Of a stretch of 42,767 nt of DNA, positions 9,161 through 23,500 are shown piece by piece. The stretch comes from Nemertoderma westbladi (Eukaryota; Xenacoelomorpha; Nemertodermatida; Nemertodermatidae). The stretch is from assembly GCA_032718475.1 (NCBI GenBank), contig JAUCBJ010006739.1, positions 1-42,767 of the forward strand, in the 5' to 3' direction. Both the position numbers and the translations under genes were made by a program. Position 1 is the stretch's first letter. Every line of letters starts with the position of its first letter. The notes below the pieces were generated by a model. The model saw only the letters and a program-made list of their open reading frames with translations, searched no databases and was not told the origin of the DNA.

Positions 9161-10397
9161 AAATAACAGCTCAAAAATACAACTGTAACGTGTTCCATTG
9201 TGTTTAGTTTATTGTTTTGGTTAAAATATCGTGAAACTGTAACCTGCTCCTTTCCCTAAATTGATAATTTAACATTGAGGCGGGATAATAATTCGCCAAG
9301 ACGGGATTTGCCACCCCACACCCCCCCCCCCCCCCCCCCGTCCAAATGGTGTTAAACGAACAATTTGAAGAATGTAGAAATGCATTTCGTTGTTTTTGAA
9401 GTTGTTGAATCCAAATCTCGCCCGTCACACAAATCCCATCCATCCGAGATCAGAAAGGAGTTTGGGTAGCAGTTACAGTTACGGGCATATATGGCGGGCT
9501 GTAATGTAACCAACAGCTACAACCAAGGTCGATAAACTAAATGTACATGTAGTCCGGTGGATAAGAGGATTACATTCATGTGGGGAAAAAATAAAGAATC
9601 TGTTTGTAATGCTGGATGTTATCTTATATTATATTTGTTAATTATGTGGATATTTTTTTGATAATATTACGTATTAAATGAATAAGTAAATACAACAAAT
9701 TGAACAATAAAACAATAAGCGATTAAAAAAATAATATATACAATTTTTATACAAATGAAATAGCAGAAATGAGTTTATTTATTGCAGCAAACTTTTAAGG
9801 TAGACAACATCAGTATGGCAGGTATGTCCCCGAATATAAGCGAAATCCGGAATTATTAGCGTCTAATTCTAATAGAGCACCGATACAATATTTATGTACA
9901 ACAAACATTAACTGCAGCTTGGAAAGATTGTAAATATAAAAAATACTACAAGCATCGCTGGATATTCTATAAAAAGTAGCACCCAATATATTATTTAGAA
10001 ACCAATAAGCCACTGTTATTGCAAATATAAAAACAATCAGTAAGACCTTCCTTCATACCACTAATAAATTAATACTATTTACTTATCTATATATTTACAA
10101 AATTAGTTACACAGTTAAATAATTAGAAAATTATTGCTAAAACAATTAAAATTATGTTTGTACCTCTATTACTTACAGTAACTAGTTAAGGTTTGCATAA
10201 CCAATCGAGAACTTATAAAGCAAAGGACCGTAGCACAAAAAATTTATAAATTAAATAGAAGTATCTATATATAAATAGATTCATATATTACACATTTACA
10301 CCTAAATTATATATATTACCGAAAATATTCTAAAATTAAAATCATCTGAAAATTATGTGTAAAATATTCCGCGGATTAAAAAATCCTTAAAACTTCC
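9161..10397. other. AT-rich non-coding sequence with C19 run
   Basis: Non-coding. It contains a run of nineteen C at 9321-9339. From about 9600 the sequence is very AT-rich, with no ORF resembling a known protein. It lies downstream of the zinc-finger gene's possible poly(A) signal. Confidence 0.5.
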
Positions 10398-10403
10398 TTT
10401 ATT
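10398..10403 (-). promoter_or_regulatory. Candidate polyadenylation signal AATAAA
   Basis: Canonical AATAAA on the minus strand, about 850 nt downstream of the zinc-finger stop codon and just beyond the 17-bp array that would form most of the 3' UTR. Such hexamers are common in AT-rich DNA, so this is only a candidate. Confidence 0.35.
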
Positions 10404-10439
10404 ATCGTATGTTTTTCTTTCTAGATATAAAATCGTGTT

Positions 10440-11240
10440 TAACTTCTACCTCCTGGGCCCAGCTACCCCCTGCCTACAGCTACCCCCTGCCTACAGCTAC
10501 CCCCTGCCTACAGCTACCCCCTGTCTACAGCTACCTCCTGGTTCTGCTACACCCTGCCTACAGCTACCCCCTGCCTACAGCTACCCCCTGCCTACAGCTA
10601 CCCCCTGTCTACAGCTACCTCCTGTCTACAGCTACCTCCTGGTTCTGCTACCCCCTGCCTACAGCTACCCCCTGCCTACAGCTACCCCCTGCCTACAGCT
10701 ACCCCCTGCCTACAGCTACCCCCTGCCTACAGCTACCCCCTGCCTACAGCTACACCCTGTCTACAGCTACCTCCTGGTTCTGCTACCTCCTGCCTACAGC
10801 TACCCCCTGGCCCCAGCTACCCCCTGCCTACAGCTACCCCCTGCCTACAGCTACCCCCTGCCTACAGCTACCCCCTGCCTACAGCTACCCCCTGTCTACA
10901 GCTTCCCCCTGCCTACAGCTACCCCCTGTCTACAGCTACCCGCTGTCTACAGCTACCTCCTGCCTACAGCTACCCCCTGGCCCCAGCTACCCCCTGCCTA
11001 CAGCTACCTCATGGCCCCATCTACCTCCTAACTGCGGCCCCAGCTACCTCCTGCCTACAGCTACCTCCTGGTTCCAGCTACCTCCTGTCTACAGCTACCT
11101 CCTGGCCCCAGCTACCCACTGCCTACAGCTACCTCCTGGCCCCAGCCACCTCCTGACCCCAGCTACCTCCTGGCCCCAGCTACCCACTGCCTACAGCCAC
11201 TGCCAACTACCAACCTAACTGCGGCCCCAGCTACCTACAG
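10440..11240. repeat. 17-bp minisatellite in the zinc-finger 3' UTR
   Basis: About 45 tandem units of CTACAGCTACCCCCTGC, with variants CTCCTG, CTGTCTA, CCTGGCCCC and GGTTCTG. Variants become denser toward the 11240 end. The array starts immediately downstream of the zinc-finger stop codon, so in the transcript (minus sense) it reads GCAGGGGGTAGCTGTAG repeatedly, with a G5 run every 17 nt. The 198- and 269-residue ORFs on the plus strand are 17-residue periodic translations of the repeat, not proteins. Confidence 0.95.
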
Positions 11241-11247
11241 ACCCCGG

Positions 11248-11571
11248 CTAGCCCTTGACTCCGGCGTGGAACTTAGTGCGATGGGCCGCCAACATGCTTC
11301 CGTACTTAAACTTGGTATCACAAACACTGCAGACGAAATCGAATTTGTTGTAATGGACCCCGCGGACATGCTGACGCAACTTGTAGGGGAAGGGAAACGC
11401 GGCCCCGCAGATGTCGCAGACGTGTTTCTTGAGCTGCTGATGGACGACGCGGATGTGGAGTGGCAGGTTGTGTTTGGTGACCACCTTGCCGCACTCCTTG
11501 CAAGCCTCGGTCGCCACGCCTGAGTGCACGACCTTGTGGTGCTGCATCAGTGCCATCTTACCCGAGAAAAC
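11248..11571 (-). CDS. C2H2 zinc-finger protein, 3'-terminal coding exon
   Basis: The exon starts at 11571 after a TTTCTTCAG acceptor and ends with TAG at 11250-11248, 107 codons plus stop. It opens with VFSGKMALMQHHKVVH, the second half of a finger whose cysteines are in the exon at 30622-31062. Three more C2H2 fingers follow: CKEC...H-x4-H, CDIC-x12-H-x4-H and CSVC-x12-H-x4-H, then a seven-residue tail. The H-x4-H spacing matches the fingers of the upstream exon. The product is probably a nuclear, nucleic-acid-binding protein; targets cannot be inferred. Linkers are not the TGEKP type. The frame stays open through the acceptor into the satellite, so an uncorrected ORF call would add about 77 spurious residues. 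Confidence 0.85.
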   Translation of the reverse strand, partial: VFSGKMALMQHHKVVHSGVATEACKECGKVVTKHNLPLHIRVVHQQLKKHVCDICGAAFPFPYKLRQHVRGVHYNKFDFVCSVCDTKFKYGSMLAAHRTKFHAGVKG

Positions 11572-11579
11572 CTGAAGAA

Positions 11580-14500
11580 AGTCGCGGAAAAATGTACAAT
11601 GAAAACTAAAAGTAAGTGTGGGAAAATATACAAAGAAAATAAAAAGTAGGAAGGGAAAATATACAAGGAAAATAAAAAGTAGGTCGGGGAAAATATACAA
11701 GGAAAATAAAAAGTAGGTCGGGGAAAATATACAAGGAAAATAAGAAGTAGGTCGGGGAAAATATACAAGGAAAATAAAAAGTAGGTCGGGGAAAATATAC
11801 AAGGAAAATAAGAAGTAGGTCGGGGAAAATATACAAGGAAAATAAGAAGTAAGTGGTGGAAAATATAAAAGGAAAATAAAAAGTAAGTCGGGGAAAATAT
11901 ATATAAAAGGAAAATAAAAAGTTAGTCGAGGGAAATATAGAAAGAAAATAAAAAGTAGGAGGGGAAATATACAAGAAAAATAAAAATTAGGTCGGGGAAA
12001 TTATACAAGGAAAATAAAAAGTACGTCGGGGAAAATATAGAAATAAAATAAAAAGTAGGAAGGGGAAATATACAAGGAAAATAAAAATTAGGTCGGGGAA
12101 ATTATACAAGGAAAATAGAAAGTAGGTCGGGGAAAATATACAAGGAAAATAAAAAGTAAGTTGTGGAAAATATACAAGGAAAATAAAAAGTAGGTCTGGG
12201 AAAATATACAACGAAAATAAAAAGTAGGTCGGGGAAAATATACAAGGAAAATAAAAAGTTAGTCGGGGAAAATATAAAAGGAAAATAATAAGTAAGTCGG
12301 GGAAAATATACAAGGAAAATAAAAAGTAGGTCGGGGAAAATATACAAGAAAAATAAAAAGTAGGTTGTGGAAAATATACAAAGAAAATAAAAAGTAGGAA
12401 GGGGAAATATACAAGGAAAATAAAAAGTAGGTCGGGGAAAATATACAAGAAAAATAAAAAGTAAGTTGTGGAAAATATACAAGGAAAATAAAAAGTAGGT
12501 CTGGGAAAATATACAAGAAAAATAAAAAGTAGGTTGTGGAAAATATACAAAGAAAATAAAAAGTAGGAAGGGGAAATATACAAGGAAAATAAAAAGTAGG
12601 TCGGGGAAATTATACAAGGAAAATAGAAAGTAGGTCGGGGAAAATATACAAGGAAAATAAAAAGTAGGTCGGGGAAAATATACAAGGAAAATAAAAAGTA
12701 AGTTGTGGAAAATATACAACTAAAATAAAAAGTAGGTCGGGGAAAATATACAAGGAAAATAAAAAGTAGGTCGGGGAAAATATACAAGGAAAATAAAAAG
12801 TAGGTCGGGGAAAATATACAAGGAAAATAAAAAGTAAGTTGTGGAAAATATACAACGAAAATAAAAAGTAGGTCGGGGAAAATATACAAGGAAAATAAAA
12901 AGTAGGTCGGGGAAAATATACAAGAAAAATAAAAAGTAAGTCGGGGAAAATATAAAAGGAAAATAAGAAGTAGGTCGGGGAAAATATACAAGGAAAATAA
13001 AAAGTTAGTCGGGGAAAATATAAAAGGAAAATAATAAGTAAGTCGGGGAAAATATACAAGGAAAATAAAAAGTAAGTCGGGGAAAATATAAAAGGAAAAT
13101 AATAAGTAAGTTGTGGAAAATATACAAGGAAAATAAAAAGTAGGTCGGGGAAAATATACAAGGAAAATAAGAAGTAGGTCGGGGAAAATATACAAGGAAA
13201 ATAAGAAGTAGGTCGGGGAAAATATACAAGGAAAATAAAAAGTTAGTCGGGGAAAATATAAAAGGAAAATAATAAGTAAGTCGGGGAAAATATACAAGGA
13301 AAATAAAAAGTAAGTCGGGGAAAATATAAAAGGAAAATAATAAGTAAGTTGTGGAAAATATACAAGGAAAATAAAAAGTAGGTCGGGGAAAATATAAAAG
13401 GAAAATAAAAAGTAAGTCGGGGAAAATATACAAAGAAAATAAAAAGTAGGTCGGGGAAAATATACAAGGAAAATAAGAAGTAGGTCGGGGAAAATATATA
13501 TAAAAGGAAAATAAAAAGTTAGTCGAGGGAAATATAGAAAGAAAATAAAAAGTAGGAGGGGAAATATACAAGGAAAATAATAAGTAAGTCGGGGAAAATA
13601 TAAAAGGAAAATAATAAGTAAGTTGTGGAAAATATACAAGGAAAATAAAAAGTAGGTCGGGGAAAATATACAAGGAAAATAAGAAGTAGGTCGGGGAAAA
13701 TATACAAGGAAAATAAGAAGTAGGTCGGGGAAAATATACAAGGAAAATAAAAAGTAAGTTGTGGAAAATATACAAGGAAAATAATAAGTAAGTCGGGGAA
13801 AATATACAAGGAAAATAAAAAGTAAGTCGGGGAAAATATAAAAGGAAAATAATAAGTAAGTCGGGGAAAATATACAAGGAAAATAAAAAGTAAGTCGGGG
13901 AAAATATAAAAGGAAAATAATAAGTAAGTTGTGGAAAATATACAAGGAAAATAAAAAGTAGGTCGGGGAAAATATACAAGGAAAATAAAAAGTAAGTTGT
14001 GGAAAATATACAACTAAAATAAAAAGTAGGTCGGGGAAAATATACAAGGAAAATAAAAAGTAGGTCGGGGAAAATATACAAGGAAAATAAAAAGTAGGTC
14101 GGGGAAAATATACAAGGAAAATAAAAAGTAAGGTGTGGAAAATATACAACGAAAATAAAAAGTAGGTCGGGGAAAATATACAAGGAAAATAAAAAGTAGG
14201 TCGGGGAAAATATACAAGAAAAATAAAAAGTAAGTCGGGGAAAATATAAAAGGAAAATAAGAAGTAGGTCGGGGAAAATATACAAGGAAAATAAAAAGTT
14301 AGTCGGGGAAAATATAAAAGGAAAATAATAAGTAAGTCGGGGAAAATATACAAGGAAAATAAAAAGTAAGTCGGGGAAAATATAAAAGGAAAATAATAAG
14401 TAAGTTGTGGAAAATATACAAGGAAAATAAAAAGTAGGTCGGGGAAAATATACAAGGAAAATAAGAAGTAGGTCGGTGAAAATATACAAGGAAAATAAAA

Positions 14501-17500
14501 AGTAGGTCGGGGAAAATATACAAGGAAAACAAGAAGTAGGTCGGTGAAAATATACAAGGAAAATAAAAAGTAAATCGAGGGAAATATACAAGGAAAATAA
14601 AAAGTAAGTCGGGGAAAATATACAAGGAAAATAAAAAGTAAGTCGGGGAAAATATAAAAGGAAAATAATAAGTAAGTTGTGGAAAATATACAAGGAAAAT
14701 AAAAAGTAGGTCGGGGAAAATATAAAAGGAAAATAAAAAGTAAGTCGGGGAAAATATACAAAGAAAATAAAAAGTAGGTCGGGGAAAATATACAAGGAAA
14801 ATAAGAAGTAGGTCGGGGAAAATATATATAAAAGGAAAATAAAAAGTTAGTCGAGGGAAATATAGAAAGAAAATAAAAAGTAGGAGGGGAAATATACAAG
14901 AAAAATAAAAATTAGGTCGGGGAAATTATACAAGGAAAATAAAAAGTAAGTCGGGGAAAATATAGAAATAAAATAAAAAGTAGGAAGGGGAAATATACAA
15001 GGAAAATAAAAATTAGGTCGGGGAAATTATACAAGGGAAATAGAAAGTAGGTCGGGGAAAATATACAAGGAAAATAAGAAGTAGGTCGGTGAAAATATAC
15101 AAGGAAAATAAAAAGTAGGTCGGGGAAAATATAAAAGGAAGATAAAAAGTAAGTCGGGGAAAATATACAAGGAAAATAATAAGTAAGTCGGGGAAAATAT
15201 ACAAGGAAAATAAAAAGTTAGTCGGGGAAAATATAAAAGGAAAATAATAAGTAAGTCGGGGAAAATATACAAGGAAAATAAAAAGTTAGTCGGGGAAAAT
15301 ATAAAAGGAAAATAATAAGTAAGTCGGGGAAAATATACAAGGAAAATAAAAAGTAAGTCGGGGAAAATATAAAAGGAAAATAATAAGTAAGTTGTGGAAA
15401 ATATACAAGGAAAATAAAAAGTAGGTCGGGGAAAATATAAAAGGAAAATAAAAAGTAAGTCGGGGAAAATATACAAAGAAAATAAAAAGTAGGTCGGGGA
15501 AAATATACAAGGAAAATAAGAAGTAGGTCGGGGAAAATATATATAAAAGGAAAATAAAAAGTTAGTCGAGGGAAATATAGAAAGAAAATAAAAAGTAGGA
15601 GGGGAAATATACAAGAAAAATAAAAATTAGGTCGGGGAAATTATACAAGGAAAATAAAAAGTAAGTCGGGGAAAATATAGAAATAAAATAAAAAGTAGGA
15701 AGGGGAAATATACAAGGAAAATAAAAATTAGGTCGGGGAAATTATACAAGGAAAATAGAAAGTAGGTCGGGGAAAATATACAAGGAAAATAAAAAGTAAG
15801 TTGTGGAAAATATACAAGGAAAATAAAAAGTAGGTCTGGGAAAATATACAACGAAAATAAAAAGTAGGTCGGGGAAAATATACAAGGAAAATAAAAAGTT
15901 AGTCGGGGAAAATATAAAAGGAAAATAATAAGTAAGTCGGGGAAAATATACAAGGAAAATAAAAAGTAAGTCGGGGATAATATAAAAGGAAAATAATAAG
16001 TAAGTTGTGGAAAATATACAAGGAAAATAAAAAGTAGGTCGGGGAAAATAAACAAGGAAAATAAGAAGTAGGTCGGGGAAAATATACAAGGAAAATAAAA
16101 AGTAAGTCGGGGAAAATATAAAAGGAAAATAATAAGTAAGTTGTGGAAAATATACAAGGAAAATAAAAAGTAGGTCGGGGAAAATATACAAGGAAAATAA
16201 GAAGTAGGTCGGGGAAAATATACAAAGAAAATAAGAAGTAGGTCGGGGAAAATATACAAGGAAAATAAAAAGTAAGTCGAGGGAAATATAGAAAGAAAAT
16301 AAAAAGTAGGAGGGGAAATATACAAGAAAAATAAAAATTAGGTCGGGGAAATTATACAAGGAAAATAAAAAGTAAGTCGGGGAAAATATAGAAATAAAAT
16401 AAAAAGTAGGAAGGGGAAATATACAAGGAAAATAAAAATTAGGTCGGGGAAATTATACAAGGAAAATAGAAAGTAGGTCGGGGAAAATATACAAGGAAAA
16501 TAAAAAGTAAGTTGTGGAAAATATACAAGGAAAATAAAAAGTAGGTCTGGGAAAATATACAACGAAAATAAAAAGTAGGTCGGGGAAAATATACAAGGAA
16601 AATAAAAAATTGGTCGGGGAAAATATACAAGGAAAATAAAAAATTGGTCGGGGAAAATATAAAAGGAAAATAAGAAGTAGGTCGAGGAAAATATACAAAG
16701 AAAATAAAAAGTAAGTGGTGGAAAATATACAAGGAAAATAAAAAGTAGGTCGGGGAAAATATACAACGAAAATAAAAAGTAGGTCGGGGAAAATATACAA
16801 GGAAAATAAAAAGTAAGTCGAGGGAAATATCCAAGGAAAATAAAAAGTAGGTCGGGGAAAATATACAAGGAAAATAAAAAATTGGTCGGGGAAAATATAA
16901 AAGGAAACTAAGAAGTAGGTCGGGGAAAATATACAAGGAAAATAAAAAGTAAGTTGTGGAAAATATACAACGAAAATAAAAAGTAGGTCGGGGAAAATAT
17001 AGAAGGAAAATAGAAAGTAAGTTGTGGAAAATATACAACGAAAATAAAAAGTAGGTCGGGGAAAATATACAAGGAAAATAAAAAGTAAGTGGTGGAAAAT
17101 ATACAAGGAAAATAAAAAGTAAGTCGGTGAAAATATCCAAGGAAAATAAGAAGTAGGTCGGGGAAAATATACAAGGAAAATAAGAAGTAGGTCGGGGAAA
17201 ATATAAAAGGAAAATAAAAAGTAAGTCGGGGAAAATATACAAGGAAAATAAAAAGTAAGTCGGGGAAAATATACAAGAAAAATAAAAAGTAAGTTGTGGA
17301 AAATATACAACGAAAATAAAAAGTAGGTCGGGGAAAATATAAAAGGAAAATAAAAAGTAAGTCGGGGAAAATATACAAAGAAAATAAAAAGTAGGAAGGG
17401 GAAAATATACAAGAAAAATAAAAAGTAGGTCGGGGAAAATATACAAGGAAAATAAAAAGTAGGAAGGGGAAAATATACAAGAAAATAAACAGTAGGTCGG

Positions 17501-20500
17501 GGAAAATATTCAAGGAAAATAAAAAGTTAGTCGAGGGAAATATACAAGGAAAATAAAAAGTAGGTCGCGGAAAATATACAAGGAAAATAAGAAGTAGGTC
17601 GGGGAAAATATACAAGAAAAATAAAAAGTAAGTCGGGGAAAATATACAAGGAAAATAAGAAGTAGGTCGGGGAAAATATCCAAGGAAAATAAAAAGTAAG
17701 TCGGGGAAAATATACAAGGAAAATAAAAAGTAAGTCGGGGAAAATATACAAGGAAAATAATAAGTAAGTTGTGGAAAATATACAAGGAAAATAAAAAGTA
17801 AGTTGTGGAAAATATACAACGAAAATAAATAGTAGGTCGGGGAAAATATACAAGGAAAATAAATAGTAGGTCGGGGAAAATATACAAGAAAAATAAAAAG
17901 TAAGTTGTGGAAAATATACAACGAAAATAAAAAGTAAGTTGTGGAAAATATACAAGGAAAATAATAAGTAAGTCGGGGAAAATATACAAGGAAAATAAAA
18001 AGTTAGTCGGGGAAAATATCCAAGGAAAATAAAAAGTAAGTCGGGGAAAATATACAAGGAAAATAAAAAGTAGGTCGGGGAAAATATAAAAGGAAAATAA
18101 AAAGTAAGACGGGGAAAATATACAAGGAAAATAAAAACTTAGTCGGAGAAAATATACAAGGAAAATAAGAAGTAGGTCGGGGAAAATATCCAAGGAAAAT
18201 AAAAAGTAAATCGAGGGAAATATCCAAGGAAAATAAAAAGTAGGTCGGGGAAAATATAAAAGGAAAATAAAAAGTAAGTCGGGGAAAATATAAAAGGAAA
18301 ATAAAAAGTAAGTCGGGGAAAATATACAAGGAAAATAAAAAGTAGGTCGGGGAAAATATACAAGGAAAATAAAAAGTTAGTTGTGGAAAATATACAACGA
18401 AAATAAAAAGTAGGTCGGGGAAAATATACAAGGAAATTAAAAAGTAGGTCGGGGAAAATATACAAGAAAAATAAAAAGTAAGTCGGGGAAAATATACAAA
18501 GAAAATAAAAAGTAGGTTGTGGAAAATATACAAGGAAAATAAAAAGTAAATCGAGGGAAATATCCAAGGAAAATAAAAAGTAAGTTGTGGAAAATATACA
18601 ACGAAAATAAAAAGTAGGTCGGGGAAAATATACAAGGAAAATAAAAAGTAAGTGGTGGAAAATATACAAGGAAAATAAAAAGTAAGTCGGTGAAAATATC
18701 CAAGGAAAATAAAAAGTAAATCGAGGGAAATATCCAAGGAAAATAAAAAGTAGGTCGGGGAAAATATAAAAGGAAAATAAAAAGTAAGTCGGGGAAAATA
18801 TACAAGGAAAATAAAAAGTAAGTCGGGGAAAATATACAAGAAAAATAAAAAGTAAGTTGTGGAAAATATACAAGGAAGATAAAAAGTAGGTCGGGGAAAA
18901 TATAAAAGGAAAATAAAAAGTAAGTCGGGTAAAATATACAAAGAAAATAAAAAGTAGGAAGGGGAAAATATACAAGGAAAATAAAAAGTAAGTCGGGGAA
19001 AATATACAAGGAAAATAAAAAGTAAGTCGGGGAAAATATACAAGGAAAATAATAAGTAAGTTGTGGAAAATATACAACGAAAATAAAAAGTAGGTCGGGG
19101 AAAATATCCAAGGAAAATAAAAAGTAAGTCGGGGAAAATATACAAGGAAAATAAAAAGTAAGTCGGGGAAAATATACAAGGAAAATAATAAGTAAGTTGT
19201 GGAAAATATACAACGAAAATAAAAAGTAGGTCGGGGAAAATATCCAAGGAAAATAAAAAGTAAGTCGGGGAAAATATACAAGGAAAATAAAAAGTAAGTC
19301 GGGGAAAATATACAAGGAAAATAATAAGTAAGTTGTGGAAAATATACAACGAAAATAAAAAGTAGGTCGGGGAAAATATCCAAGGAAAATAAAAAGTAAA
19401 TCGAGGGAAATATCCAAGGAAAATAAAAAGTAGGTCGGGGAAAATATAAAAGGAAAATAAAAAGTAAGTCGGGGAAAATATACAAGGAAAATAAGAAGTA
19501 GGTCGGGGAAAATATAAAAGGAAAATAAAAAGTAAGTCGGGGAAAATATACAAGGAAAATAAAAAGTAAGTCGGGGAAAATATACAAGGAAAATAAAAAG
19601 TAAGTTGTGGAAAATATACAACGAAAATGAAAAGTAGGTCGGGGAAAATATACAAGGAAAATAAAAAGTTAGTTGTGGAAAATATACAACGAAAATAAAA
19701 AGTAGGTCGGGGAAAATATAAAAGGAAAATAAAAAGTAAGTCGGGGAAAATATACAAGAAAAATAAAAAGTAAGTCGGGGAAAATATACAAAGAAAATAA
19801 AAAGTAGGTTGTGGAAAATATACAAGGAAAATAAAAAGTAAATCGAGGGAAATATCCAAGGAAAATAAAAAGTAAGTCGGGGAAAATATACAAGGAAAAT
19901 AAAAAGTAAGTCGGGGAAAATATACAAGGAAAATAATAAGTAAGTTGTGGAAAATATACAAGGAAAATAAAAAGTAAGTTGTGGAAAATATACAACGAAA
20001 ATAAATAGTAGGTCGGGGAAAATATACAAGGAAAATAAATAGTAGGTCGGGGAAAATATACAAGAAAAATAAAAAGTAAGTTGTGGAAAATATACAACGA
20101 AAATAAAAAGTAAGTTGTGGAAAATATACAAGGAAAATAATAAGTAAGTCGGGGAAAATATACAAGGAAAATAAAAAGTTAGTCGGGGAAAATATCCAAG
20201 GAAAATAAAAAGTAGGTCGGGGAAAATATACAAGGAAAATAAGAAGTAGGTCGGGGAAAATATCCAAGGAAAATAAAAAGTAAATCGAGGGAAATATCCA
20301 AGGAAAATAAAAAGTAGGTCGGGGAAAATATAAAAGGAAAATAAAAAGTAAGTCGGGGAAAATATAAAAGGAAAATAAAAAGTAAGTCGGGGAAAATATA
20401 CAAGGAAAATAAAAAGTAGGTCGGGGAAAATATACAAGGAAAATAAAAAGTTAGTTGTGGAAAATATACAACGAAAATAAAAAGTAGGTCGGGGAAAATA

Positions 20501-23500
20501 TACAAGGAAATTAAAAAGTAGGTCGGGGAAAATATACAAGAAAAATAAAAAGTAAGTCGGGGAAAATATACAAAGAAAATAAAAAGTAGGTTGTGGAAAA
20601 TATACAAGGAAAATAAAAAGTAAATCGAGGGAAATATCCAAGGAAAATAAAAAGTAAGTCGGGGAAAATATACAACGAAAATAAAAAGTAGGTCGGGGAA
20701 AATATAGAAGGAAAATAAAAAGTAAGTTGTGGAAAATATACAACGAAAATAAAAAGTAGGTCGGGGAAAATATACAAGGAAAATAAAAAGTAAGTCGGGG
20801 AAAATATACAAGGAAAATAAAAAGTAGGTCGGGGAAAATATACAAGGAAAATAAAAAGTAAGTGGTGGAAAATATACAAGGAAAATAAAAAGTAGGTCGG
20901 GGAAAATATACAAGGAAAATAAAAACTTAGTCGGAGAAAATATACAAGGAAAATAAAAAGTAAGTCGGGGAAAATATACAAGAAAAATAAAAAGTAAGTT
21001 GTGGAAAATATACAACGAAAATAAAAAGTAGGTCGGGGAAAATATAAAAGGAAAATAAAAAGTAAGTCGGGGAAAATATACAAAGAAAATAAAAAGTAGG
21101 AAGGGGAAAATATACAAGAAAATAAAAAGTAGGTCGGGGAAAATATACAAGGAAAATAAAAAGTTAGTCGAGGGAAAATATACAAGGAAAATAAAAAGTA
21201 GGTCGCGGAAAATATACAAGGAAAATAAGAAGTAGGTCGGGGAAAATATACAAGAAAAATAAAAAGTAAGTCGGGGAAAATATACAAGGAAAATAAAAAG
21301 TAAGTCGGGGAAAATATACAAGAAAAATAAAAAGTAAGTTGTGGAAAATATACAACGAAAATAAAAAGTAGGTCGGGGAAAATATAAAAGGAAAATAAAA
21401 AGTAAGTCGGGGAAAATATACAAAGAAAATAAAAAGTAGGAAGGGGAAAATATACAAGAAAATAAAAAGTAGGTCGGGGAAAATATACAAGGAAAATAAA
21501 AAGTTAGTCGAGGGAAAATATACAAGGAAAATAAAAAGTAGGTCGCGGAAAATATCCAAGGAAAATAAAAAGTAAATCGAGGGAAATATCCAAGGAAAAT
21601 AAAAAGTAGGTCGGGGAAAATATAAAAGGAAAATAAAAAGTAAGTCGGGGAAAATATACAAGGAAAATAAAAAGTAAGTCGGGGAAAATATACAAGAAAA
21701 ATAAAAAGTAAGTTGTGGAAAATATACAACGAAAATAAAAAGTAGGTCGGGGAAAATATAAAAGGAAAATAAAAAGTAAGTCGGGGAAAATATACAAAGA
21801 AAATAAAAAGTAGGAAGGGGAAAATATACAAGAAAATAAAAAGTAGGTCGGGGAAAATATACAAGGAAAATAAAAAGTTAGTCGAGGGAAAATATACAAG
21901 GAAAATAAAAAGTAGGTCGCGGAAAATATACAAGGAAAATAAGAAGTAGGTCGGGGAAAATATACAAGAAAAATAAAAAGTAAGTCGGGGAAAATATACA
22001 AGGAAAATAAAAAGTAAGTCGGGGAAAATATACAAGGAAAATAATAAGTAAGTTGTGGAAAATATACAACGAAAATAAAAAGTAGGTCGGGGAAAATATC
22101 CAAGGAAAATAAAAATTAAGTCGGGGAAAATATACAAGGAAAATAAAAAGTAAGTCGGGGAAAATATACAAGGAAAATAAAAAGTAGGAAGGGGAAAATA
22201 TACAAGAAAATAAAAAGTAGGTCGGGGAAAATATACAAGGAAAATAAAAAGTTAGTCGAGGGAAAATATACAAGGAAAATAAAAAGTAGGTCGCGGAAAA
22301 TATACAAGGAAAATAAGAAGTAGGTCGGGGAAAATATACAAGAAAAATTAAAAGTAAGTCGGGGAAAATATACAAGGAAAATAAAAAGTAAGTCGGGGAA
22401 AATATACAAGAAAAATAAAAAGTAAGTTGTGGAAAATATACAACGAAAATAAAAAGTAGGTCGGGGAAAATATAAAAGGAAAATAAAAAGTAAGTCGGGG
22501 AAAATATACAAAGAAAATAAAAAGTAGGAAGGGGAAAATATACAAGAAAATAAAAAGTAGGTCGGGGAAAATATACAAGGAAAATAAAAAGTTAGTCGAG
22601 GGAAAATATACAAGGAAAATAAAAAGTAGGTCGCGGAAAATATCCAAGGAAAATAAAAAGTAAATCGAGGGAAATATCCAAGGAAAATAAAAAGTAGGTC
22701 GGGGAAAATATAAAAGGAAAATAAAAAGTAAGTCGGGGAAAATATACAAGGAAAATAAAAAGTAAGTCGGGGAAAATATACAAGAAAAATAAAAAGTAAG
22801 TTGTGGAAAATATACAACGAAAATAAAAAGTAGGTCGGGGAAAATATAAAAGGAAAATAAAAAGTAAGTCGGGGAAAATATACAAAGAAAATAAAAAGTA
22901 GGAAGGGGAAAATATACAAGAAAATAAAAAGTAGGTCGGGGAAAATATACAAGGAAAATAAAAAGTTAGTCGAGGGAAAATATACAAGGAAAATAAAAAG
23001 TAGGTCGCGGAAAATATACAAGGAAAATAAGAAGTAGGTCGGGGAAAATATACAAGAAAAATAAAAAGTAAGTCGGGGAAAATATACAAGGAAAATAAAA
23101 AGTAAGTCGGGGAAAATATACAAGGAAAATAATAAGTAAGTTGTGGAAAATATACAACGAAAATAAAAAGTAGGTCGGGGAAAATATCCAAGGAAAATAA
23201 AAAGTAAGTCGGGGAAAATATACAAGGAAAATAAAAAGTAAGTCGGGGAAAATATACAAGGAAAATAATAAGTAAGTTGTGGAAAATATACAACGAAAAT
23301 AAAAAGTAGGTCGGGGAAAATATCCAAGGAAAATAAAAAGTAAGTCGGGGAAAATATACAAGGAAAATAAAAAGTAAGTCGGGGAAAATATACAAGGAAA
23401 ATAATAAGTAAGTTGTGGAAAATATACAACGAAAATAAAAAGTAGGTCGGGGAAAATATACAAGGAAAATAAAAAGTTAGTTGTGGAAAATATACAAGGA

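Noticed and set aside
10409-11218. Pro/Tyr/Leu-rich plus-strand ORFs of 198 and 269 residues
   Set aside because: They are 17-residue periodic readings of the 17-bp minisatellite in two overlapping frames, antisense to the zinc-finger 3' UTR.
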